Shown here piece by piece: positions 24,308 to 37,022 of a DNA stretch of 64,000 bases. Each line of letters starts with the position of its first letter. Position 1 is the stretch's first letter. The notes beneath the pieces are model-generated. The model ran no database searches and was not told the origin of the DNA. It saw only the letters and a program-made list of their open reading frames with translations. Made by a program: the position numbers and the translations under genes. The stretch comes from Begonia masoniana (lineage: Eukaryota > Streptophyta > Magnoliopsida > Cucurbitales > Begoniaceae). The stretch covers positions 15,208,482 to 15,272,481 of the forward strand of contig CM039509.1 of NCBI GenBank assembly GCA_022432975.1, read 5' to 3'.

Positions 24308-26808
24308 TGTAACGCCCGAACCCGCCCGGGCTCGGAGCGCTACGATTGCAAACCAAACTCGTGTTTAAAACATCGTTTAAAATAGTTTTCGTAAATTTTA
24401 CGACTCGTTTTCGGGTTTTTCGAACTCTCAAAATTTATTGGAAATCGAGCCCAAAATACGTTTAAAATACGTCGAAAAATGTCGGGTTAAAATAATTTGG
24501 AAATAGAAAAATTTTAAAAATAAAAGAAATAGCAAACATAACCCGACGTTATTTAGTTTAACATCAAAACGGACGGCGTAACGCCTAAAATTCGATAAAC
24601 CAAAACCTGCAATTTAAAATCATAAACCAAACTAGTTCAAACCACAACACTTACAACCATTATCCATCAACACCATCAACTTTTAAAACCATACAACCAT
24701 CAAAATAAGTACCAAAAACGCTTCCACATATAAAGTACCAAAAATCCTTCAATTTTCCTAACTAATCTCCACAACCAAATCTTTACAAAACACTTAAATA
24801 AAAACTATCCACAACCAAATATCTACATCCAAAATAGCAACCTCCCACCAACCCGAGGAAGACAGTGGTCTAGACGCCCCAACAATAGCCTGCACCGGCG
24901 GACTCCGTACTCTCCGACTGCGGCCTAATCCTCGGTGGTCTCTTCTACCTCACCTATATAGAACTCGTCACCTACACCATAGAACACAAAAACGTAAGCC
25001 TAACGCTTAGCAAGTAGGGAAATAATGCACAATACACACTCAATGCTCGACTCAACCCTAACATGCAGTTTCTACACACTCTGTTGTTTTCTTTTCATTT
25101 CGGTTGCATTTATCTTTCACTTTCAGGTGAATCAAGTAGGCACACGCCCCCACACAGTCCAGGACGGCCACGCCTTGATCCACGGAGCTAGACCAGAGGC
25201 ACACGTCTCAACACAGTCCATTATGGCCAACACGAATCTCCCCCAATCGATCGTAGAATTCTCATTGTGCACTTCGAGCACGAACAGGTCGAGGCATTCA
25301 TACTCACGACACATTACGTACATTAGCAGGGCATCTCGAATAAAATCCCTAGCGGGGTGCTCAACTGAGCCACTTGCCCGACGAAGCTATTCTACTCGAG
25401 ACCAGGTTGCAATCAAGTCTTATCTTTCATTACGTCGTCACCCCTCAATCATGCAAAACACGTGGTTTCGTAGTTTAGAAAACAATGATGCATGACACAA
25501 GACACACGATGCATGACACGAATTTAAAACATAGCAATCAAACAAACAATCCCTACCGTTCTATGGTGTAGGCCCGAAGGCAACAAACATGCATCCACTA
25601 CTTACCTGGCGTCTCGGTAATTGTTTTCTCACTTCCACCAGTCAAATCACTCGTTCGATAACCTACAATTAACAAAAACTCAACTTATTAATTTACTAAA
25701 GAACTCTAAGAAAAGCCTTAACCTAAACTAACTAAAACTATCATAATTCGTTTCCAAAAAAAAAAACCCCAAACCCGATTTTTATGCAATAAACCAACGT
25801 CCAACTTTAAACGGCCATAACTTCCTCGTTTTTCAACGGATTTCGACGTGCCACCCCAACTCAAAAAGCTCTACACGTCTACTATCCATTGAAATGATTA
25901 AACTAACCAAATAATCACTTTGGTAAACCCAAAATTACAGCCAACAGAATCGGCCCCCCAATGCACAAAAACCGGTTTTTCCCAAACTCAACTCCAATCT
26001 TCCATTTCTCCCTAGATCAACCTAAACCAATTCATCTAACAACCAAATCATCAAAATGGAAAAGAAATCCAACCCTTAAACTCAAAATTCGGACTTCACT
26101 AATTAGGGTTTCCAAACCCTATGCAATCTCTCACCAAACACCCTAAAACCTCAACAAACCAACCCTTAATGTATACAATTGAAAACCCACATGATTTTAC
26201 CTTGAAAGCACCTTGGCAAATTGAAGAAAAGAAAGAGCAAGAAGCAGCTATGGAGGACGCCAAGCTTGGAAGAAAAATCGTGGGGAAGAAGATGGAATAA
26301 AAGAAAGAAACTAAACCCTTAAATCCTCCACTTTTCTTTCTTTTAAAAGTTCTCCTCCAAACTTTTTATAATTGAAAATCCACCCTCCCTTTTCTCCTTT
26401 CTTTAAGTCCAACGTGAGCCATTCAAACAATATCCCCTTTCCCTTCACAGACTTAGATAAAAATTTGATTGGTTATTATGAATTTGACTTTTCAACCAAA
26501 ATTCCTATTGGTTCATGTATTAGTTTGACTTTTCAAATTGTTTTTGGTTTAAATAAATTCAACTCACTTCTCCTTCAACCTTTCCAAAGTGATTGGCTTC
26601 TCAAATTCCCCCATTTTTATTCATTTCTTTCCTTTACAAAATTTCATATTGGTTGAAACATTTGACTTTTCAACCTTTGAAAGTCAAATTTTCACCCTTT
26701 CTCACTTCTCATCTCATTACAAATACTTTCGAATAACTAAACTTCCATAACACTTCTACTACTCTAATCTACGGCTACATAAGTTTTAGGCAAAATCCGG
26801 GTATTACA
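24308..26808 (-). repeat. 5' LTR of the inverted/split element (family C)
   Basis: 2501 bp, reverse orientation, TGTAACGCCCG to GGGTATTACA on the plus strand. Nearly identical to 15900-18402 in inverted orientation. Its outer flank is CTATA (26809-26813), which is TATAG on the minus strand, the same pentamer that follows the 15900-18402 LTR. Confidence 0.92.
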
Positions 26809-26813
26809 CTATA

Positions 26814-29295
26814 GAATCGCCTCCCCAAGCTAAGTAATTTTCTTTTGAGGAACAAATATAAAATTCTACTTTTTCTTTATCTTTTTCTCTTTTCTTTCTT
26901 TTTTTTCTCTTATCTTTCTCATTTTTCTCTTTTCTTTTTTCTTTTCTCTTGAGCTGAATACTTTGCACGAAAATAGCTGATTCTTTAGCCTTCTCTACCC
27001 TTTTCTATAGAGATCTTATGGTACATTTACCATTTTATCCTTTTTGTCCATGTATAAGTACTATTTTACCATTTCTTGAATGATAAATTGTAAAAATACC
27101 ATGATTACTTATGTTTAAGTTTACTTAGTTGAAACTATTAATTTTGATTAGTATTAAGTTAATCAACATGATTATCATAATTAATCACGATTAATTAGCC
27201 TTAATCATGTTTAATTAAGTTAATTAATCACTTAAGCAAACAACTTACCCAACATATGCTGACTGCCACGTGTCCTAAAATCATTGTTATTGCATGGATA
27301 CATGCTACAAAGTGTTGGAAATATTTTTTCTTCTTTAACTTTCTCCAAATTCTTACTTTAAGATGTAGTTTAAAGTCATTTTTCAAAACAGTACAATTTA
27401 AAACGTAAACTGCATTCATCATATTAAAAAATAGATAACATTTGTTACATACATCCAAATTCTTCCATTCCAAAGGCATTCTTTTCCTCTACATGTCCTG
27501 TTTAAGACTGTAAAATGTCATAATAATCCAATTATCAGCAAAAGTTATTACACTTACAATCAAATCTGTTCCTACAAAACAGTTTCATTCATAGAATTCT
27601 CAAGGATTTTGTACCATTTCTTCAATACAACTTCCATAACTTATATTCATATATCATCCATAATATATGTCCACAATACATTATTGATAATAGAATATTG
27701 AAGGTTCAAACCATTACACTCTCCCTCTTCTTCTATGTGGCACACAAATGAAAAGCAAAATAGGGTTTCCAACCCTTTCTTTCTCTCTTTTTATTTAATT
27801 TATTTAGTTCCCATTTATTTTATTTAATATAAATAAATTATATTAAATAAATACTCATTTATTTCTCATCCTTCAAAATTCCAAACACTTTCCCAAACTC
27901 TCACCCAAGGTCAAAATCCCAATTATCAGTATTAACTTTTTTCAATTTAACCACACAATAACTTTCTAAATATCGAATTCATCCAAAATTTTCAAAAAAA
28001 TACAATGTGGTTATAAATGACAAAATGAGTCAACCTATAACACGTTTGTAATCAATAAAACAAAAGTCGACACGTGGAATGTAATTACTTATAAAATTTA
28101 CGAGTTTTTACACAAATTATGGTCAACAAAAGCAAAAGTCTTCTCATAATTTATACCACATTCTTAAGAATATTCTTTGGCAACCAACGGAGCTTTGTGT
28201 TGTTTAATAGACCTGTTAGAATTAGTTTTAATTTTATAAACTCGACAAGTTCCAGCTACATGTTTACCTTCATGAAATGATACCAAGTCCCAAGTATGAT
28301 TTTGATGCATAGTAGTAAATTCTTCAATCATAATACTGTGCCAAAGTAGATCATGAATTGCATAGTAGTAAGTTTATTGTGATAAAACTGAACCAAACTA
28401 GTTAAAATCGATTTCAAGTACTTTTAAACTAAAACTTAAATTTTTTGGTGCAAGAATTGAACTGAAAATGAACTAAATATTCAACTCAGTTTCCGTTCAA
28501 TTCTTAATACAAAAAAAAAAAAAAAAAATTCTATTTGCATAGCAATTTTAGGAATTTGTCAAATTAATTAGATTCTCAAATCTCTCAATAAGATATAATT
28601 GAGAATTTAATTATGATAATTTCTATTTAAGCCTAACTTAATTCAAAAAGATCTTTATTAGGATAATTAAATATCTAATGAGACATGATTAATTAGATTA
28701 AAAGTTTCATAATTAAAAATTAAGAATTCAATCCATTTCACACTAAAAGTAGTGAATTTAGCCCATATGGAAAATTTTAATAAAGAACTTTGCTTGCAAA
28801 TTGTTAAGATCAAAATAAATCAAAATCAATCATTTACACAAACTACATATATTTACAAAACTAAAAAAATTAGTGAATTTGGTTTACATATAACCAATAA
28901 TTAAACCAAATTTTATCGGTTTTCAAATTTAGAACGAAATGACAATTCGGTTGATTTTAAAAAATAACCAATTGAACTAAAATGATTGGTTTGTTCGATT
29001 TGTCAATTTTAGGTTGATTTTGACTACCCCAATGTGCGGTTGTCCAACAAAAGGCTCCCCTTCAAAATTTCGCGTAAACTCCCTCTCAACTCTAGCTTAT
29101 TATTCAAATATGCTTCATTAATGACAAAGTTGTAATTACAACACAAAATAGATTATAATAATATAAAAGTCTGCATATGATCCGGTTGGATTTAACCTCT
29201 ATGTGTTGATGAGCTACATGATCCGTCCATTAACATGCGAGCATCGAGAACTTCTAATAATATTGCTGGTATTGTTTTTGTAGGTGATCAAGAGA
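26814..29295. other. AT-rich DNA without recognised genes
   Basis: A long pyrimidine tract (about 26865-26950), many TTAATTAA-like stretches (about 27100-27240) and an A-homopolymer near 28509-28527. Only short open frames exist and none resembles a known family. It is probably old intergenic or degenerate repeat DNA. Confidence 0.6.
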
Positions 29296-29300
29296 AAAAG

Positions 29301-30005
29301 TGTGATGACTCGAATGTGCACGTATGGGTACGACTGCGGGGCAAACCTTGGGTTGCGGGGCAAACATCGGGACCTAAGCCGAGTGTAGGCGAATCCCAGA
29401 CTCGAGTATAGACGAATCCCGGGTCGTAAAGAGGGGGTCGTCACAATCCCACATCGCTTGGGGAAGTATATGGAAATGAAACATATGTAAAGAGACCCTC
29501 ACAACATAGCAAGACGCGTTTTAGAACACAATTGGCAACGGATCCCATAAGAAATTCGAAGTTAAAAGTTCTTCGGCGAGAGCAATTCCAAGTTGGGTGA
29601 CCTTCCGGGAAGTTCTGGCCAAACAAAGCCTTGAGGGGAGGATATTGGGCTGCGACTCATTCCCCATAGCGGACAATATCTTGCTGGAAATAGGGGTTCG
29701 TTACAAATGGTATCAGAGCCTGTACCCAATCAGGAAATGTGGCCAACGAGGACAGTTGAGCCCCAGGGGGCGGTGATTGTGATGACTCGAATGTGCACGT
29801 ATGGGTACGACTGCAGGGCAAACCTTGGGTTGCGGGCAAACCTTGGGTTGCGGGGCAAACCTCGGGACCTAAGCCGAGTGTAGGCGAATCCCGAGTCGTA
29901 AAGAAAGGGTCGTCACAATCCCACATTGCTTGGGGAAGTATATGGAAATGAAACATATGTAAAGAGACCCTCCCAACATAGCAAGACGCGTTTGGGAACA
30001 CAATT
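29301..30005 (+). mobile_element. Cassandra TRIM, older copy, 3' LTR interrupted by E3
   Basis: 5' LTR 29301-29705, interior with TGGTATCAGAGC at about 29708-29719 and a G-rich polypurine tract, 3' LTR from 29778. The 3' LTR stops at 30005, early in its 5S-like domain (after GAACACAATT), exactly where E3 starts. It differs from the copy at 8366 by many substitutions and by repeated GGGCAAACCTTGGGTTGC blocks. The missing LTR remainder should lie beyond the right end of the nest. Confidence 0.92.
29511..29630 (+). ncRNA. 5S-rRNA-like domain, older Cassandra copy
   Basis: GGATCCCATAAGAAATTCG, AGTTAAAAGTTCTTCGGCG and TTGGGTGACCTTCCGGGAAG are in 5S order and spacing. It is more diverged than the copies at 8548 and 8995. 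Edges are estimated. Confidence 0.82.
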
Positions 30006-32421
30006 TGTAACACCCGACATTTTCAGCCAGGTGATTTTCTTAACGGAATCAACGGTCACCTCTTTACTCGACCTTTTATTTAGTTAATTTTAATGCCAAA
30101 GCTTATTGGATTCTATTTGTGTGATGGCAGTGTGGTAATTAAAGAGGAACTTAGTTGATATAAATTTGAAATGGAAACCTTAAACCTCACTGTAGCCGAC
30201 ATTCTCCCTTCAGCGATTTTCTCTCCCGAGCTCTCGCTCTCTGTCTGCCAGTCATCCTTCCTCCGACGACCTGTTCCTTTGCCTTTTCTCAGCTACTCTA
30301 TGCTCAAGGTATGGGTTAGACAATGTAGTTGTTAGTTATTTGTTAGGCTCTGTTTCCAGCTTGGTGTTGGAGTTTGGTTCTCCAATGGCCGAGTAACATT
30401 AGTACCATTTATATTCTGGATTTAGCAATGTCATTCCGAATCGATTCTAGACATTTATCACACCGACTCAGATTAATCGTTAGTTGAACCTAGCTGTTTC
30501 GGTTTTAGGATTTCAGACTGCACACAGAGAACTAGACTAAGGGATTCGGGAATGACTATAACTACAGATTCTAGGATAACATTTAGTTAGAACTGTTCTA
30601 GCTTTGATTTCAGAATATTTAGGATCTATATTGACTCTGAGATGTGAAATGATATCAGGTGAAGAGGTTTGAATTGTAGTGCACGACTTTGCTAAGGAAG
30701 CCAGGTAAGTGAATGTATTAAGATTCTCGGCCATTAGGGCCCTACATCTTAAGGGTACTAAATTAGTTATATGTTTGATGTTTGTTTTAAGTTAGTAAGA
30801 TGGTTTGTACTTGGATGATTTACGGATGTTTGAGAACCATATTATGTGATGTTCTGATAGAGTCTATGAAGTCAACTGTCCAGTATGATATTTCCATAGT
30901 CTGATGATTTAAGAACATTCATGTCATGCATCATGATTTACTTCTCAAGCATATGAAAATGATTTATGAGCATGTATTTCCCATGAACAAGATATGAGAA
31001 TGAAAATGATACTTATGCAACCGGATTAAGCGAGGGTTGGGGGCGGATTGACGCAAGCCACAGTCCAAAGAGGGACCATGAAAATGACCCGAAAGGGAAT
31101 ATGATCAAAATCACTATCAATCCCATTTTCACGGCACAAATCCTCCCTTAATCCATATGATGAAAGTGATGAACAAGAATACGAATAAGGAACAAGAAAA
31201 GAGCATGAAAAGAATACGATTATGATTTTCTCTCAACTGTGCATTCACGAATACATGTTAGTTGCATTCCTTACTAAGCATTAGGCTTATAGTTTAAATC
31301 TTATGATGTAGGTGACGAGATATCAGGTGAGGATTCCAAAGTTAATGAGGATGTCGAGTTTGGTTGCTGAAAAATGTTCAGGGTGCAATCCTGTGGTTGG
31401 ATGGCGATTATGACCCGTGGATATGTTCATTTTATGTCAGTAAGACTTATGAGAAAACTGATGCCTAAGTAGGATAGGATCATATTTTAATTTGGACCTG
31501 AAATTGTCTGTTTCAACTTCTGAGTTTGAGGATGATTGTAAGAACCTAGGATATTCTGTTTTATATGAGTCTTCTGCTTAAGTATCTTGAACAAGTCTAC
31601 GACATTTATTCGTTTAAGGTTTATGTCTATCAAGTTGAAATTTGTGAGAGTCGAGACATCCCCTGTTGGCTGTAGTTGTTTGATGATTATTGTGTTTTAC
31701 TGCTGAATTTACTCACTGGATGATGTCAAGTATTTTACTCACAGGATGATGTCGAGTATTTTACTCACCGGATGATGTCGAGTATTTTACTCACCGGATG
31801 ATGTAAACGTTATTTTGTCGTCTAGTGACTGGTAGATGTAGTGTATTTGAGTCACCGGATGATGTAAACGTTATTTTGTCGTCTAGTGACCGGTAGATGT
31901 AGTGTATTTGAGTCACCGGATGATGTAAACGTTATTTTGTCATCTAGTGACCGGTAGATGTAGTGTATTTGAGTCACCGGATGATGTAAACGTTATTTTG
32001 TCGTCTAGCGGTCGGTCGATGTAGTGTATTTCTAATGTCGTGTGATGTTTAATGAGTCACGCGAAGTGCACGTGATAGATCGGATGATGTGTACCCTATC
32101 AGCCGTTGCATGCAAACCCATGCAGCCCGAGCAGAATCACGCCGAGTGATCTGAGGGCATTTCTTCTCTGCCCGATTATGTCATAGATCTGATAACCGAG
32201 CATAGTCGCTCGATTATGTGAACTAATGAGTTGTTAGATTAGTGAAAGAGTGGAGTTTTGGATGGTTTAGTTTTGTCAGATGATCTGTGGTCTGCAAGTC
32301 AAATTTTAAGTTCTAAGTATTAAAAAAAAATAATACTAATAATGAACAAGGTGCAGAAAGTAAGAATTAACTGATTAAGAAGGTCATGAATTACGTGGCG
32401 ACTCCAATTAGGATCGTTACA
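30006..32421 (+). repeat. 5' LTR of element E3
   Basis: TGTAACACCCGACATTTTCAG to GGATCGTTACA, 2416 bp. It contains a short tandem array (about 31715-31800) followed by about four 61-bp units (to about 32030) of the GGATGATGTAAACGTTATTTT / GTCGTCTAGTGACCGGTAG type. Related to, but diverged from, the E5 LTRs. Confidence 0.9.
31712..32035 (+). repeat. Tandem repeats in the E3 5' LTR
   Basis: Three to four 27-bp units (TTTACTCACCGGATGATG...) grade into about four 61-bp units with TTTTGTCGTCTAGTGACCGG. The partner LTR is interrupted before this point, so copy numbers cannot be compared. Confidence 0.85.
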
Positions 32422-32425
32422 ATTA

Positions 32426-32437
32426 TGGTATCAAAGC
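32426..32437 (+). other. Primer-binding site of E3
   Basis: TGGTATCAAAGC, four bases after the LTR end. One mismatch to the usual initiator-Met site. Confidence 0.88.
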
Positions 32438-32511
32438 AAAATCGGGTTCTAAAATCGATTCTGCAGACTGCCTCCCAGCACAGATTGCCACCTGAGTACA
32501 CTCCAGCAACT

Positions 32512-32574
32512 GTAAGTATTTACGTTTTTAGGTAATGTCATTATGTTAAGATGTATTTATGAATATTTGTTTAG
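32512..32574 (+). other. Intron-like segment in the E3 leader
   Basis: GTAAGTATTT donor, TTTGTTTAG acceptor, 63 nt, ending 10 nt before the gag ATG at 32585. It contains upstream ATGs that splicing would remove. Confidence 0.55.
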
Positions 32575-32584
32575 GAATCTCAAA

Positions 32585-35500
32585 ATGGTAAGAAGTCAGC
32601 AAAGAGAGGCTAATGAGGATAGCAATGTCATTGCTCAGTTGACAGAATTGGTTATGCGCCAATCTCGCCAGATCGAACAGCCGTTGGCTGTTAGAAAAGA
32701 ACAAGCGAATTCTTGTACTAATGCAACTCATGATCATGGTGGTGAGCGTTTTCACCGACTTCGACCCCCGACATTCAATGGTCGACTTTCGGATCCTGTT
32801 TATGCTGAGGAATGGATCTGGAAGATGGAAGACATGTTCAAGTATGCAAAGGTTAAGGAAGGGGACAGGGTAACATATGCAGTTTTCCACCTGGAGTTGG
32901 ATGCAAGACATTGGTGGGATTCAATCCAGAGCACCGTTAATGCAGGAGCTATGACCTGGGAAATGTTTAAGACTGCTTTCTTCGACAAGTATTTCAATAG
33001 GACTATTCGGGCCAACAGGAAGGAGTTCATGAGTTTACGTCAGTTTGGCTCTGTGACGGATTACATATGTAAGTTTAAGGCTTTATCTCGGTTTGCACCT
33101 AGGCTGATAGAAGATGATGAGGATAAGATCCACCAATTTGTTCAACGACTGAAACCAAGTCTGTATATGAGAGTAAAGACTGCTGGAATACATAATGTAC
33201 CTTATGCTGAAATGACAACTAAGGCTCTAGAACTGGAAGAGGCTAAGATATCGACATATGTGCAGCGCGAATCATCAAGGAAGTTTACTAAAGAGGCTCA
33301 GCCGCCACCACGTCAGAACAAAGAATGGCAACCGCAACAGAACAGGGGACCACAACAACAACAACAAGGTATAAAGAGACCCTTCAATCCAAATGATGAT
33401 CAGGGAAAAGGAAAACGACCATTAGCCCCTCTATGCTCCAACTGCCAGAAGAACCACCATGGCGAGTGCAAGCTGCACTCTGGGCGTTGCTACAGATACG
33501 ACAAGGTTGGACATATAGTCAGAGATTGCTCCATGCCACCTGATCCAAATCGAGCAAGAGTAATGCCCCGAGTCTTTGCTAAGATGGAAGATGAAGATGC
33601 CATGCAGCATACGGTCATAACAGGTACAATTATGATCTGTGGTATTTCTGCTTATACACTTATAGACACGGGAGCCACACACTCATTTACATCAACCTTA
33701 TTTGTGCGTAAGCATAAGCTAGAATATTTACCAGCTGATAGACCATATAGTGTGATGTTACCATCAGGAAAGTCCTTGTATTCTGAGCAGATAATGAAAG
33801 GTGATATTGTGTCCTTAGGAGATAAGAAGTTATATGTGGAACTAATTGTAATTGACATGAAGGGATATGAAGTTATATTAGGAATGGATTGGTTATCCAG
33901 ACATTATGCCATGATAAATTGTAGGTTAGGATTAGTTGAGTTTCGACCTCCAAATGGAGATCAGTACACCTTCCAAGCTATACCAAAAATAAGTAAGATA
34001 CCAATTATATCCTCACTAGAGACTCATCGGATGTTGAGAGGTGGCTGTGAAAGTTACTTATCCAGTATAATGGATACTCGGTTGAGGAATAAGATAGAAT
34101 TACAAGATATTTCTATAGTCCGAAAGTTCCCTGAAGTATTCTTGGATGATTTGCCAGGATTACCACTTGATATAGAAATAGAGTTTGTGATTGATACTCA
34201 TCCCGAGGCATTACCTGTGTCTAAGAATCCTTACCGTATGGCACCTGTTGACTGCAGGAATTAGTGGACAAGGGATTTATACGCTCTAATAGTTCTCCCT
34301 AGGGTGCACCTGTACTATTTGTTAAGAAGAAAGATGGTTCCTTAAGGATGTGCATTGACTACAGAGAATTGAATAAGTTGACAATTAAGAACAAGTACCC
34401 ATTGCCCCGAATTGACGACTTGTTTGACCAATTACAAGAAGCTAAAGTGTTTTCAAAGATTGACTTGCGTTCGGGGTACTATCAACTGAAGGTTAAGGAG
34501 GAAGATATACCAAAGACAGCCTTCAGGACCCGCTATGGACATTATGAATTCCTTGTAATGTCGTTTGGGCTAACCAATGCACCTGCAGCTTTTATGGATT
34601 TGATGAACCGAGTGTTTCGTGAATATTTGGATAAGTTTGTGATTGTATTCATAGATGATATTCTTATATACTCACAGACTGAAGCTGACCACGAAGAACA
34701 CTTAAGAGTAGTTTTGACAACCCTGAAACAGCAACAACTTTATGCCAAGTTGTCCAAGTGTGAGTTCTGGTTGGGTAAGGTTAACTTCTTAGGCCATGTC
34801 ATCTCTGCTGAAGGTATATCAGTAGATCCAACCAAGATTCAGGCTGTTAAGGACTGGCCACTGCCAAGGAATGTCAGTGAAGTCCGTAGTTTTCTTGGTT
34901 TGGCATGCTATTATAGGAAGTTTATTAAAGGATTTTCTATGATAGCTAAGCCTTTAACAAGTTTGACTAAGAAGGACACCAAGTACTCTTGGACTGAAGC
35001 TTGTGAAGAAGGCTTCCAAACACTTAAGCTGAAGTTAACAACAGCCCTTCTTTTGACACTCCCAGTTGAGGAAGGAAAGTACAGTGTCTATTGTGACGCT
35101 TCTAAAGTTGGTCTGGGGTGTGGCTTGATGCAGGAAGGCAAGGTTGTAGCATATGCTTCTAGGCAGCTAAAGAGTTATGAACAGAATTACCCCACTCACG
35201 ATTTAGAGTTAGCCGCAGTTGTTTTTACTTTAAAGATTTGGAGACACTATTTATATGGTCAACAGTGTGAGGTGTTTTCTGACCATAAAAGCCTGAAGTA
35301 CCTTTTCACCCAAAAAGAGTTAAACATGAGACAAAGACGTTGGTTGAAGTTTGTAAAGGATTATGACTTCGAAATTAAATATCACCCGGGTAAGGCCAAT
35401 GCTGTGGTTGATGCATTAAGCAGAATGTCTATGACAATGCAGCCCGCAGTATCAACAATGTCTGCACCTTTGAGGAAGGAAGTTCAGAAGTTCGAATTGG

Positions 35501-36981
35501 AAATGGTTCCCAAGCTGTCAGCTTTACTGACTGATTTATCTATTCGACCAACTATTTTAGACAGGATCAAGGAGGCACAGCAAAAGGATTCGAAGGAGAA
35601 TAATAGTATGATGAGTAAGTTAAAAGACGCCTTCCCTGAGTTTAGCCTCTCTAATGATGGTATTTTGAAATTTAGGAATCGATGGTATATTCCATGCGAA
35701 GAGGAATTACGTAAGTTGATCTTGACCGAGGCTCACTCGTCTCCCTTCTCTATACATCCTAGTAGCACCAAGATGTATCGAGACTTGAAGTTACATTATT
35801 GGTGGCCAAATTTAAAGAGAGATGTGACTAAGTTTGTTGAGTCATGCATGGTATGCCAGCAAGTTAAAGCAGAACACCAACGCCCAAGAGGTACTCTTCA
35901 ACACTTACCGATCCCTGAATGGAAATAGGAAAACATTGCCATGAATTTTGTAGTAGGATTACCAAAGATAATCAAAGGACATGATAGTATTTGGGTTGTG
36001 GTAGACAGAATGACAAAATCAGCACACTTTATACCAGTAAGAATGACCTTTTCAATGGACCAGCTTGCTAACCTATACATTCAAGAAATTATCAGATTGC
36101 ATGGGATTCCCTTATCTATTGTCTCCGATCGTGATCCTCGATTCACCTCAAGATTTTGGCAAAGTTTGCAAAGCACATTAGGAACAAAGTTATCCTTCAG
36201 CACTGCTTTTCACCCTCAAACCGATGGTCAATCTGAGAGGACTATTCAGATACTTGAAGATATGTTGAGAGCTTGTGTGTTAGAATTTCAGACATCATGG
36301 AGTCGATACCTACCCTTGATTGAGTTTTCTTATAACAATAGTTACCAGTCCACCATTGAAATGGCACCTTATGAAGCACTTTATGGCAGAAAGTGCAGGT
36401 CACCTTTGTACTGGGATGAGGTCGGTGAAGCAAAACTCCTTGGTCCCGAGATCTTGCAACAGATGTCAGACAAGATTGCCATTATTAGGAAAAGAATGAT
36501 TACTGCACAAAGCCGACAGAAAAGTTATGCAGACCAAAGGAGAAGAGACCTAGTGTTCTCTGTTGGAGATGAAGTTTTTCTAAAGATTTCACCATTTAAA
36601 GGAGTTTTAAGATTTTGTAAGAAAGGAAAGCTTAATCTGTGATTTGTTGGACCATTCCCTGTCTTGGAGAGGATCGACACCACAGCTTATAGACTAAAAT
36701 TGCCCCTATCACTGGATAAAGTTCACAATGTCTTTCATGTGTCAATGTTGAGAAAATGCATACGGGATCCTACACAAGTTGTTAAGTCAGTGGATGTCGA
36801 AATTGAGCCAACACTAATGTATGAGGAGAAGCCAGTGAAAATTTTGGAATCTGCTGTAAAAACTCTGAGGAATAAGGAAATTTCATTGGTTAAGGTCTTA
36901 TGGACAAATCATGGAATTGAAGAAGCCACATGGGAACGACGGCAAGATATGTTGGACAAATATCCGGAGCTCTTTGCTTGA
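32585..36981 (+). pseudogene. E3 gag-pol (Tekay/Del-like chromovirus), broken
   Basis: The start at ATG 32585 (MVRSQQRE) is chosen because the related E5 protein starts alike and the longer upstream frame lies in the intron-like segment. Gag core, zinc knuckle near residue 302 (CYRYDKVGH: second Cys changed to Tyr, so probably dead), protease DTGATHSF near 361, RT with [10 protein letters not shown] (about 34650), RNase [11 protein letters not shown] (about 35090), integrase (NFVVGLP, where relatives have MDFVVGLP; SDRDPRF; FHPQTDGQSE) and chromodomain IPLVKVLW-like end. Breaks: a short deletion before RT (about 34245) shifts the frame; stops at 34300-34302 (TGG to TAG), 35926-35928 (TGG to TAG) and 36640-36642 (CGA to TGA). 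Also the integrase D of the first motif reads N (35944-35946). Confidence 0.9.
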
Positions 36982-37022
36982 TCAATTTTTGGGGACGAAA
37001 ATTTTGTTTAAGGAGGGGTGGA

